From positions 1-15,683 of the forward strand of contig CALDPK010000252.1 in NCBI GenBank assembly GCA_937911855.1: DNA of 15,683 nt, read 5' to 3'. Shown piece by piece: positions 1 to 5,830 of this stretch (the first letter of the stretch is position 1; each line of letters starts with the position of its first letter). The notes under the pieces are model-generated. The model worked only from the letters and a program-made list of their open reading frames with translations, did no database searches and was not told the origin of the DNA. Both the position numbers and the translations under genes were made by a program. Origin of the DNA: an uncultured Trueperaceae bacterium (lineage in GTDB: Bacteria > Deinococcota > Deinococci > Deinococcales > Trueperaceae).

Positions 1-479
1 CGGGGAACCAGCTCCTGCGGCTCGCCGGATGACAAGTCGATCACGTGCAGGTAATCAGATCCGACGTGCCTGATCGTTGCTGCGGCCAGCCTGCCGTCGG
101 GCGAAAACGCCAGACCGTTGATTCTTGTCGACAGGCTCGTATCGGGCCATTCCATCAGTTCACCGGTAGCTTCAAGCGTGACAGGGTCGTAAGCCTGAAT
201 TGTGAAAGTATCGCGCGCCGTGAAGCGCGCCAGGTACAGGTCACCGTCCGCCGGATTCACTACTGCCAGCGTGTCGCCGCCCGGTGTCGCGAGTTCGCTG
301 CCCCAACTCACGTCCGTATTCAGGTGTAAGTTGCGCAGGTTCAGCCTGCTGTCAACCAGGAGGGTACCGCCTGCCGAGCCAGGTGGCCCGCCATTATTCC
401 CAGTCCCACCGGCGGCGCCGCACGCGGTAGTGAGAAGCGCAACTGTCAGCAGTCCGCCAAGGGTCTTGTAAATGTTCAT
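1..479 (-). CDS. Lipoprotein with beta-propeller (WD40/YncE-like) repeat, 3' end beyond window
   Basis: The reading frame opens at an ATG at 479 and stays open to the window edge, giving 159 codons with no stop. Residues 1-19 form a short signal peptide ending in the lipobox LTTAC, so Cys20 would be lipidated and the protein anchored in a membrane. A Gly/Pro-rich linker follows at about residues 21-37. The segment GLAFSPDGRLAAATI near residues 128-142 is the typical strand of a WD40-like or lactonase-type beta-propeller blade. This suggests a surface or periplasmic propeller that binds partners rather than a specific enzyme. The ribosome-binding site is weak (GGTGA about 8 nt upstream), and a plausible sigma-70 promoter lies at 516-544. 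The function cannot be named because most of the propeller is outside the window. Confidence 0.8.
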   Translation of the reverse strand, partial: MNIYKTLGGLLTVALLTTACGAAGGTGNNGGPPGSAGGTLLVDSRLNLRNLHLNTDVSWGSELATPGGDTLAVVNPADGDLYLARFTARDTFTIQAYDPVTLEATGELMEWPDTSLSTRINGLAFSPDGRLAAATIRHVGSDYLHVIDLSSGEPQELVP

Positions 480-515
480 CGGACGTCACCAGCCAAGTCA
501 TAACGAACGTTTGCG

Positions 516-544
516 ATCATGCCGATTCCCCCAATAAGTGTCAG
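516..544 (-). promoter_or_regulatory. Sigma-70-type promoter for the lipoprotein gene
   Basis: On the minus strand CTGACA (539-544) is followed after exactly 17 nt by CATGAT (516-521). These match 5/6 and 4/6 of the -35 and -10 consensus. Transcription would start near 509, giving a leader of about 30 nt before the lipoprotein ATG at 479. This is a prediction from sequence match only. Confidence 0.45.
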
Positions 545-823
545 TCCGTTGATGTTAGCCGCCGAATGTGAACGTTTATGAAGCCGGCAGGCCACGAGCA
601 CCGATGACTGGATTCATCGCTCGCTGTCGCCTGCAGCAGCACTGTAAGAGTTTCGTTCACTGGAATGCGGTGCAATGCCTGTGGGCACCTGAAGCGGGCA
701 CGACGACCCGTGATCCCCCCTTGCGTGACTGTGACCTCCTCCTGGTGCCCGCCCTTAATAATTCCGGTTTCCTGCTGACAGAAAGGCACGCTGCGAGCGC
801 GTACCATGCATTCACTTCATCGT
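545..823. other. Non-coding stretch with two mutually exclusive hairpins
   Basis: No convincing gene is present on either strand; the ORFs here lack protein-like composition. On the plus strand, GGGCACC (683-689) and GCGGGCAC (694-701) can each pair perfectly with the single segment GGTGCCCGC (744-752), forming stems of 7 and 8 bp that exclude one another. AT-rich TTAATAATT at 755-763 could include a -10 element for the barrel gene downstream, but no good -35 stands at the right distance. The region could be a structured leader or simply an upstream promoter region. Confidence 0.3.
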
Positions 824-830
824 GAAGGAG
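824..830 (+). promoter_or_regulatory. Ribosome-binding site fixing the start of the barrel gene
   Basis: GAAGGAG ends 6 nt before the GTG at 837. The upstream in-frame GTG at 822 would place this Shine-Dalgarno sequence inside the gene, so 837 is the better start. Confidence 0.7.
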
Positions 831-836
831 CAACTG

Positions 837-1595
837 GTGCGTGAATGCAGGCGGAAGGTGAGCTGGTTCGGGCTGACAGCGCTGGTGCTGCTGACGCTGG
901 GCGTGAGCCACGCGCAGTTCAGCGTCGACGTGCACTTCGGCACGAGCGGCAAGTTCGTCACGACGCTCGACATCAGGCAGGCCGGTTTCCCGGACGTGAC
1001 CATCCGGGACGTCCATTACGAAACCCGCTCCTGGAATCCCGACACATCGCTGCTGCGCCTGACGGAGAATTACTACAGCCTGCGCGTCGGCTACATGTTC
1101 GGTCCGGCGGTCGAGAACCGCCCTGGTTTCGGGGTGGAACTCGAGCTGCTGCACGACAAGATCTACTACGTCTCCGGCACCGACCCGCTGGGCGTCGTGC
1201 AGCACTTCGAGCTGTCCGATGGACTTAACTACCTGATGCTCAACGCGGTCATGCGTTACCCGTTTGAAGTCAGCGACGAGTTCCCGCGCGGCCGCACCCA
1301 GGTTCTGGCACGCGCCGGAGGCGGGCCGGTCGTCTCAGCACCAGCCAGCACCATCCGTGGACAGCCCCACGGCCACGAGCTGCACGGCACCGGCGAACCT
1401 TACGAGCTGGCCGGTTTCGGCTTCCAGATCGCAGGGCAGGTGCGCCGCTTCGTGCTGCCGTGGCTGGCGCTCAGCTTCGAAGCCAAGTACTCGCACAGCC
1501 AGCCGACCCAGACGATCGCGGGCGGCACGGCGCAGACGTACCTGTCGACCATCCATTTTAATTTCGGCGCCACGTTCGCGTTCGGCGGCAACTGA
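837..1595 (+). CDS. Outer-membrane beta-barrel protein
   Basis: The protein has 252 residues from the GTG at 837, chosen because of the strong ribosome-binding site just before it. Residues 1-26 form a signal peptide: basic MRECRRK, a hydrophobic core, then VSHA before a predicted cut ahead of Gln27. The mature part is rich in alternating polar and aromatic or hydrophobic residues and Gly turns, for example NYYSLRVGYMFG and GFGVELELLHDKIYYV. It ends with a closing strand of barrel type (STIHFNFGATFAFGG). This is the layout of small 8-stranded OmpA/OmpW-like barrels (OMP_b-brl families). No enzyme motif was recognised, so structural, adhesion or small-molecule passage roles are all possible. 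It is transcribed alone or with the following uppS-like gene, 54 bases downstream, though that gene seems to have its own promoter. Confidence 0.7.
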   Translation: MRECRRKVSWFGLTALVLLTLGVSHAQFSVDVHFGTSGKFVTTLDIRQAGFPDVTIRDVHYETRSWNPDTSLLRLTENYYSLRVGYMFGPAVENRPGFGVELELLHDKIYYVSGTDPLGVVQHFELSDGLNYLMLNAVMRYPFEVSDEFPRGRTQVLARAGGGPVVSAPASTIRGQPHGHELHGTGEPYELAGFGFQIAGQVRRFVLPWLALSFEAKYSHSQPTQTIAGGTAQTYLSTIHFNFGATFAFGGN

Positions 1596-1636
1596 CGGCT
1601 GAGCCGCACCGGACTCAACTGCTCACAACCCTGCGG

Positions 1637-1642
1637 TAAACT
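1637..1642 (+). promoter_or_regulatory. -10 element for leaderless uppS-like transcript
   Basis: TAAACT fits TANNNT and ends 7 nt before the GTG at 1650. No Shine-Dalgarno sequence precedes that GTG, so the transcript would begin at or next to the start codon. The -35 region is poor. Confidence 0.4.
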
Positions 1643-1649
1643 CTCCCAA

Positions 1650-2468
1650 GTGAGTCGAGCCAGCCCGAAAATGACAGCCCTGGCGGCCGTAAACCGGCTG
1701 AGCAAACCACTGTACTGGCTGTATGAGCGGCGACTTCGCTCCGCACTGCATGGCGGCAGACTGCCGCAGCACGTCGGCGTGATCATGGACGGCAACCGCC
1801 GCTTCGCCAGGCGCTTCGACGTCGACGTGAAGGCCGGCCACGACCACGGCGCGAGAAAAGCCCAGGAATTCCTGGACTGGTGCCTGGAACTGCGGATCGA
1901 ACACGTGACCATCTGGGGCTTCTCCAGCGAGAACCGCAGCCGTGACGACGAGGAAGTCGCCCACCTGCACGAGCTCTTCTACCGCCAGGCCACCAGCCTG
2001 CTTAAGGACCCGCGCCTGCACCGCAACCGCGTGCGCGTCCGCATCATCGGTGACATCAGCGATTTCCCGGACAACGCCCGGAAAGCCCTCGAGACAATCG
2101 AGCAGGCCACCTGCGAGTACGACGGCCTGAACCTGAACCTGGCCCTGGGTTACGGCGGGCGCGAGGAGATAGTCACCGCTGTGAAGAACCTGCTGCTGGC
2201 CAAATCCGGCGAGGGCGCTGACCTGGCCGAGGTGGCAGCAACCATCAATGCCGACGAGATCGGCCAGCACCTGTACACGGCCGGCCTGCCCGATCCGGAT
2301 TTCGTCATCCGCACCAGCGGTGAGGTGCGCCTGTCAGGCTTCCTGCTGTGGCAGACGGCCTACAGCGAGTTCTACTTCTGCGAGGCATTCTGGCCGGATT
2401 TCCGCAAGGTCGATTTCCTGCGTGCCCTGCGCAATTACCAGGCACGGGAGCGCCGTTTCGGCAAGTAA
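1650..2468 (+). CDS. uppS: Cis-prenyltransferase (isoprenyl diphosphate synthase, UppS family)
   Basis: This enzyme adds isopentenyl diphosphate units in cis to an allylic diphosphate; the family makes the undecaprenyl carrier for cell-wall sugars or shorter Z-prenyl products. The 272 residues show the family motifs in order: HVGVIMDGNRRFAR with catalytic Asp47, FSSEN at 91-95, GYGGREEIV at 168-175, and IRTSGEVRLSGFLLWQ at 220-235 with Glu240 following. Two positions depart from the usual long-chain enzymes: the Trp after SSEN is Arg, and SNF in the last motif is SGF. Length and the GDISDFP segment resemble the short-chain mycobacterial type (Rv1086), so product length is uncertain. The GTG at 1650 is preferred because a TANNNT -10 lies 7 nt upstream. 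The ATG at 1671, giving 265 residues, is the alternative, but it too lacks a ribosome-binding site. Confidence 0.9.
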   Translation: MSRASPKMTALAAVNRLSKPLYWLYERRLRSALHGGRLPQHVGVIMDGNRRFARRFDVDVKAGHDHGARKAQEFLDWCLELRIEHVTIWGFSSENRSRDDEEVAHLHELFYRQATSLLKDPRLHRNRVRVRIIGDISDFPDNARKALETIEQATCEYDGLNLNLALGYGGREEIVTAVKNLLLAKSGEGADLAEVAATINADEIGQHLYTAGLPDPDFVIRTSGEVRLSGFLLWQTAYSEFYFCEAFWPDFRKVDFLRALRNYQARERRFGK

Positions 2469-2471
2469 GAA

Positions 2472-2497
2472 AGGGGCGCGCCGCGTGACGCACCCCT
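2472..2497. terminator. Possible weak bidirectional terminator
   Basis: AGGGGCGCG (2472-2480) and CGCACCCCT (2489-2497) pair over 9 bp with one mismatch around an 8-nt loop. The hairpin sits between the convergent uppS-like and AHSA1 genes. There is no clear T tract on either side, so its activity is uncertain. Confidence 0.3.
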
Positions 2498-2518
2498 CTG
2501 CTTCCCTGGCGTTTCCTG

Positions 2519-3013
2519 TCAGGCCGGAATTTCGTCTAGCAGCGCATCGATCTGACCGACAGCTGCCTTGAGTCCTTCGTCCATGCCCATCTGTACCAGC
2601 TGAGCCATCGCTTCCTTCGACGGGAACGTTGACGTCATGATGAAGCGGGCGCCGCCCTCATGCTCGCTTATCTCGACGATCATCTCGATCGTGGGCATCG
2701 CGGCCTGAACTTCGCCGTCCTCGTCGGCGAAACCGTCGGTGAAGGTCAGCCTGCGGGGCGGTTCGACGTCCCTGATGGTCCACCAGCCGGGATGCAACTC
2801 TCCCTCCGGGCTGGTCATGTGATAGCTGACTTTGCCGCCTGGCCTGAGTTCGTACTGGCTGAACGTCGCCGGGTATCCGGGCGGGCCCCACCAGCGTTCG
2901 ACCTGGCGCGGATCGGTCCAGAGCTTCCAGAGCTGCTCGACCGTGGCGTTGAAATCCGCCACCAGAGTGAGCTTCAGCTGGTCGAAATCCTTGTCAATGC
3001 TGGTAACGCTCAT
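2519..3013 (-). CDS. SRPBCC/AHSA1 START-like domain protein
   Basis: The 164-residue protein is a single AHSA1 domain (activator of Hsp90 ATPase-like, PF08327), a helix-grip fold that binds hydrophobic ligands. Seen directly are LTLVADFNATVEQLWKLW at the first strand and helix, DPRQVERWWGPPGYP, then RPGGKVSYHMTSPEGE, and a C-terminal helix MGMDEGLKAAVGQIDALL that closes the cavity. The ligand is unknown. Such genes often follow an ArsR-type repressor, but none is present here. The ATG at 3013 is preferred over the GTG at 3016 because AAGGAGG at 3018-3024 is too close to the GTG. Its ATG overlaps by one base the stop of a candidate 36-residue ORF, so it may be translationally coupled. Confidence 0.88.
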   Translation of the reverse strand: MSVTSIDKDFDQLKLTLVADFNATVEQLWKLWTDPRQVERWWGPPGYPATFSQYELRPGGKVSYHMTSPEGELHPGWWTIRDVEPPRRLTFTDGFADEDGEVQAAMPTIEMIVEISEHEGGARFIMTSTFPSKEAMAQLVQMGMDEGLKAAVGQIDALLDEIPA

Positions 3014-3123
3014 CACTCCTCCTTGTCGCCGTTCGCGAGCGGGCCAGAAAGCCGGTCCACACGTTCCCGCGAGGTTGGTTCGAGGTCACTGAGCGCCTGA
3101 CGCGCCGCCTCTCGTACAACCAT
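3013..3123 (-). CDS. Candidate small leaderless ORF, 36 aa, upstream of AHSA1 gene
   Basis: An ATG at 3123 lies 8 nt after the -10 of the strongest promoter match in the window. It opens a frame of 36 codons whose TGA shares one base with the AHSA1 ATG (TGATG). The peptide starts MVVREAARQALSDLEPTSRE and is charged, with a likely amphipathic helix and no membrane segment. About 69% of third codon positions are G or C, in keeping with a coding frame in a GC-rich genome. I recognise no family. It may be a real small protein, a leader peptide that couples translation, or merely an open 5' untranslated region. Confidence 0.4.
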   Translation of the reverse strand: MVVREAARQALSDLEPTSRERVDRLSGPLANGDKEE

Positions 3124-3131
3124 TGGGTTGT

Positions 3132-3160
3132 AGGTTAGGGGTTCGCGGCAATTTTGTCAA
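3132..3160 (-). promoter_or_regulatory. Strong sigma-70-type promoter
   Basis: On the minus strand a perfect -35 TTGACA (3155-3160) is separated by 17 nt from TAACCT (3132-3137), a TANNNT -10. It would start transcripts at about 3124, giving either a 110-nt leader for the AHSA1 gene or a leaderless mRNA for the 36-codon ORF. A short dyad CCTGA-A-TCAGG (3163-3173) lies just upstream of the -35, overlapping the stop codon of the CAP-domain gene. Confidence 0.7.
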
Positions 3161-3168
3161 TACCTGAA

Positions 3169-4257
3169 TCAGGAACCCGGATTAAGCACCCGTACGGCCG
3201 GCAGGCCAGCCGGCCCGGTCACTAGCTCGGCGCTCACCACGATCATATAAGAGCCCGCGCCTGGCGCCTCTTCGACGCCAAGCTGCAACTGGCTGCCGAG
3301 CGCAGACATGGGCAGGCGCACCGTCAGCGCGCTACCCTGCCAGGTCACGTCGTGCAGCCAGTCACCATCAAGCCACACCCCGACTGCACCGGGGGGCCGC
3401 GCAGCCAGTTCCAGCGTGACCAGCACGAACTCCCTGGCCGTGAAACCCCCGCTCACCCGGTCGATGCGCAGCGTGCCGTCGTTCGCACCGCCTGCCGGAC
3501 TCCAGCTGCCAGCAGCGGGGTCGAACCAACCGCTGTCAGCAGCGATGAACACGCCGGACTCAGGAGCGCCCGCTTCCCGCACACCGCTGCTTATGTGCTG
3601 CAGGCGTGGCTCCTGCGCCTCGACCGAGAAGATGTGACTGCCCGGTCCGAACAGACCCGGGACACGCACGTCCTCACCGAACCAGAAGGCAACCTCGCGC
3701 GGTGCGCTCAGGGTGAAACCGATATCCAGCTGGTACACCTGCTCAAGCGAACGGCTGGCTGAAACCGACAAGACATCAACGAGCTTCAGCCCCAGCACCT
3801 GCACCACGTACGTCGACCCGCCCGCGCCCTGGGCCACGCCGAAACCGGCATGGGTGAACTCACCCAGGAGGTTGCGCCGGTGCCCGGGACTGTCCATCCA
3901 GCCTGAGACCGCGGCTGCTGCGACATCCGGCACGCCCGACAGCAACGCCAGGTTCTCCCCCACCCCCTGCACCACGGCGCCTGCCTGGTTCAGGCGCTGC
4001 GACACGGTTCTCGTCTCTGCCCGCGGAGACTCGTGGTCCATGTAGCCGAGTTCAGCCATCTCCCGTGCGTGCTGTCTGGCTGCCCGGGCCAGAGCCTCGT
4101 CCGGTTGAAGCGCCGGCAGGCCATGAATGCTTCGCTCGGCGTTCGTGTGCTCGAGTAAAGCACGCTCCATTTGCGGGTCGGCTGGCTGCTGGGCAAAAGC
4201 CGAGCTGCTCACGGCAAAAGCCAACCACATCACCAGTAATTGCCTGCACCTGTTCAT
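3169..4257 (-). CDS. Secreted CAP-domain (SCP/PR1, YkwD-like) protein with C-terminal beta-rich domain
   Basis: The 362-residue protein begins with a signal peptide, MNRCRQLLVMWLAFAVSSSA, cut near residue 22 (SAFA-QQ). Residues 32-155 form a CAP domain. It has a first helix with NAERSIHGLPALQP, His63 in ARQHAREMAELGYMDH, GENLAL with Glu101, and WMDSPGHRRNLLGEF with His126, the usual cavity residues. Bacterial CAP proteins are secreted and linked to wall or sterol/lipid binding; a precise role is not known. About 200 residues follow, beta-rich with many Gly and Trp (VAFWFGEDVRVPGLFGPG), with no recognised family. The ATG at 4257 is chosen because it starts the signal peptide; the frame stays open upstream to 4317 but that adds a charged extension. 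A TAACCT box lies 11 nt before this ATG. Confidence 0.85.
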   Translation of the reverse strand: MNRCRQLLVMWLAFAVSSSAFAQQPADPQMERALLEHTNAERSIHGLPALQPDEALARAARQHAREMAELGYMDHESPRAETRTVSQRLNQAGAVVQGVGENLALLSGVPDVAAAAVSGWMDSPGHRRNLLGEFTHAGFGVAQGAGGSTYVVQVLGLKLVDVLSVSASRSLEQVYQLDIGFTLSAPREVAFWFGEDVRVPGLFGPGSHIFSVEAQEPRLQHISSGVREAGAPESGVFIAADSGWFDPAAGSWSPAGGANDGTLRIDRVSGGFTAREFVLVTLELAARPPGAVGVWLDGDWLHDVTWQGSALTVRLPMSALGSQLQLGVEEAPGAGSYMIVVSAELVTGPAGLPAVRVLNPGS

Positions 4258-4268
4258 CAGTTGCCTAC

Positions 4269-4274
4269 AGGTTA
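4269..4274 (-). promoter_or_regulatory. -10 element of the CAP-domain gene
   Basis: TAACCT (minus strand), identical to the -10 of the AHSA1 promoter, ends 11 nt before the ATG at 4257. It would give a very short leader of roughly 5 nt. The -35 region is weak. Confidence 0.4.
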
Positions 4275-4298
4275 ACGCAGCTCCTGCTCCGACTCCTC

Positions 4299-4304
4299 TA
4301 TCAT
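4299..4304 (+). promoter_or_regulatory. -10 element of the aldehyde dehydrogenase gene
   Basis: TATCAT matches the -10 consensus at 5 of 6 positions. Transcription would begin near 4311, downstream of the in-frame ATG at 4303, which removes that ATG from the message and favours the ATG at 4330. No good -35 is visible. Confidence 0.5.
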
Positions 4305-4319
4305 GGTGCCAGAACATCT

Positions 4320-4324
4320 GGAGG
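4320..4324 (+). promoter_or_regulatory. Ribosome-binding site fixing the dehydrogenase start
   Basis: GGAGG stands 5 nt before the ATG at 4330 and inside the coding frame if translation began at 4303. It supports 4330 as the start. Confidence 0.75.
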
Positions 4325-4329
4325 AACTC

Positions 4330-5784
4330 ATGGTTACCGACAAGCTCGACGGAGCAATCGAAAACGCCTTCATCACCGACCGCGTGATGAAAGCCAGCGA
4401 CACCTATGAACTCACCAGCCCCGGCACGGGCCAGGTAATCGCGCAGGTAGCGTCCTGCACACCCGACGACGCCCGGGCAGCAGCCGACCTGGCAGTGAGC
4501 AGCTTCAACAAATGGCGCAAACGCACTGCTTTCGAGCGTTCAGATATCGTCCGCAAGTGGTTCGAGCTCATGATCGCGAACAAGGACCAGCTGGGCCGCA
4601 TCATCGCCACCGAGATGGGCAAGCCCGTCCGCGAGGCCACCGGTGAAGCCGTTTACGCCGCCAATTTCGCCAAGTTTTACGCCGAGGAAGCCATCCGCAT
4701 CTACGGTGAAACGGTCCCCGCCATCCACGGTCACAAGCGCCTGCACGTGATCAAGCAGCCGGTCGGTCCGGTCTACGCGATCACCCCCTGGAACTTCCCG
4801 GCCGCGATGATCACCCGCAAGGCCGCGCCGGCACTCGCAGCAGGTTGCAGCGTCATCGTCAAACCCGCCAGCCAGTCCCCGCTCACCGCCCTGCGCCTGG
4901 CCGAACTTTGGCTCGAGGCCGGCGGCGAACCGGGCACCCTTCAGGTCCTGCCCGCGAAGAGCCCCCGCGAGATCAGCGAGGTGCTGATCGGCGACGACCG
5001 CATCCGCAAACTCACCTTCACCGGCAGCACCGAAGTCGGCAAAGTCCTCTACCGCCAGGCTGCCGACACGATGAAACGCATCAGCCTGGAACTCGGCGGG
5101 CACGCCCCACTCATCGTCTTCGAAGACGCCGATCTGGACGTGGCAGCCCGTGAGGCCGTGGCCTGCAAGTTCCGCAACGCCGGCCAGACCTGCGTGTGCA
5201 CCAACCGGCTGATCGTGCAGCGCAGCGTGCTGGAAGAGTTCACGAAACGCTTCACTGAAGCCACCCGCGCCCTCAGCGTCGGCGATCCCCTGAATGACAG
5301 CACCGACATCGGGCCGCTGGTCAACCAGGCGGCAGTTGACAAGGTCCGCGCCCACATCGACGATGCTGTCAGGCTCGGAGCAACCGTCGCCACAGGCGGC
5401 AACCTGGCTGAGGTGAACGGCGCCTCGAAGCTGTACTTCGAACCGACCATCCTTACCGGCGTTACCGAAGACATGCAGATCATGAGCGAAGAGACGTTCG
5501 GGCCGGTCGCACCGATAACCGTGTTCGACACCGAAGAAGAAGCCATCGCCATCGCCAACGACACGCCCTACGGACTGGCGAGTTACATGTTCACCCAGAA
5601 CCTGGGCCGCGCCTTCCGCGTTTCGGAAGCACTCGACTACGGCATCGTCGGCATCAACGACGGCGTTCCTTCCGCCCCGCACGTCCCGTTCGGCGGCGTC
5701 AAGGATTCAGGCATCGGCCGCGAAGGCGGCAAATGGGGCATCGAGGAGTACCTCGACGTCAAGTACGTCTCGATAGGAATTTAA
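4330..5784 (+). CDS. gabD: NAD(P)-dependent aldehyde dehydrogenase, succinate-semialdehyde type
   Basis: The 484-residue length is that of GabD, which oxidises succinate semialdehyde to succinate in 4-aminobutyrate breakdown. The family motifs are present: TPWNFP with Asn155, IVKPASQSPLTA with Lys178, FTGSTEVGK in the Rossmann nucleotide-binding region, LELGGHAP with general base Glu254, and NAGQTCVCTNR with catalytic Cys288. The second Cys two residues later is typical of SSADH enzymes. Near the end, EETFGPVAPI and PFGGVKDSGIGREGG are intact. KPAS rather than KPAE leans towards NADP use. No GABA transaminase gene is adjacent, so the true substrate could be another semialdehyde or small aldehyde. 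The gene has its own promoter region, divergent from the CAP-domain gene, and is followed by a strong palindrome. Start 4330 is set by GGAGG and a -10 box at 4299. Confidence 0.93.
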   Translation: MVTDKLDGAIENAFITDRVMKASDTYELTSPGTGQVIAQVASCTPDDARAAADLAVSSFNKWRKRTAFERSDIVRKWFELMIANKDQLGRIIATEMGKPVREATGEAVYAANFAKFYAEEAIRIYGETVPAIHGHKRLHVIKQPVGPVYAITPWNFPAAMITRKAAPALAAGCSVIVKPASQSPLTALRLAELWLEAGGEPGTLQVLPAKSPREISEVLIGDDRIRKLTFTGSTEVGKVLYRQAADTMKRISLELGGHAPLIVFEDADLDVAAREAVACKFRNAGQTCVCTNRLIVQRSVLEEFTKRFTEATRALSVGDPLNDSTDIGPLVNQAAVDKVRAHIDDAVRLGATVATGGNLAEVNGASKLYFEPTILTGVTEDMQIMSEETFGPVAPITVFDTEEEAIAIANDTPYGLASYMFTQNLGRAFRVSEALDYGIVGINDGVPSAPHVPFGGVKDSGIGREGGKWGIEEYLDVKYVSIGI

Positions 5785-5794
5785 GAACTCAGCA

Positions 5795-5823
5795 GGTGCG
5801 GCAGCGTTGACGGCTGCCGCACC
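5795..5823. terminator. Bidirectional hairpin terminator between convergent transcripts
   Basis: GGTGCGGCAGC (5795-5805) and GCTGCCGCACC (5813-5823) are a perfect 11-bp inverted repeat with a 7-nt loop. It lies between the stop of the dehydrogenase (5784) and the stop of the pilus operon (5831). T tracts are short: on the minus strand the T-rich stretch TTCTTAAATT follows several bases after the stem, while the plus strand has none. Confidence 0.65.
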
Positions 5824-5830
5824 CTAAAAA

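Noticed and set aside
541..807. Minus-strand 88-codon frame, and a possible T-box-like segment (AAGGGCGGGCACC) in it
   Set aside because: The protein has no recognisable features, and the T-box idea fails: no specifier stem, no proper antiterminator bulge and no downstream tRNA-related gene.
657..1205. 182-codon minus-strand frame covering the barrel gene's start
   Set aside because: It overlaps a gene with signal peptide and strong ribosome-binding site; the translation looks like a shadow of barrel codons.
4303..4329. Upstream ATG start for the aldehyde dehydrogenase
   Set aside because: It would put GGAGG inside the gene and lies within the TATCAT -10 box; the ATG at 4330 has ideal spacing to GGAGG.
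4540..5682. 380-codon open frame antisense to the aldehyde dehydrogenase
   Set aside because: It is the complement of a clear GabD-type gene; its translation is Gly/Asp/Val-rich without any motif. Long antisense frames are common in GC-rich genes.
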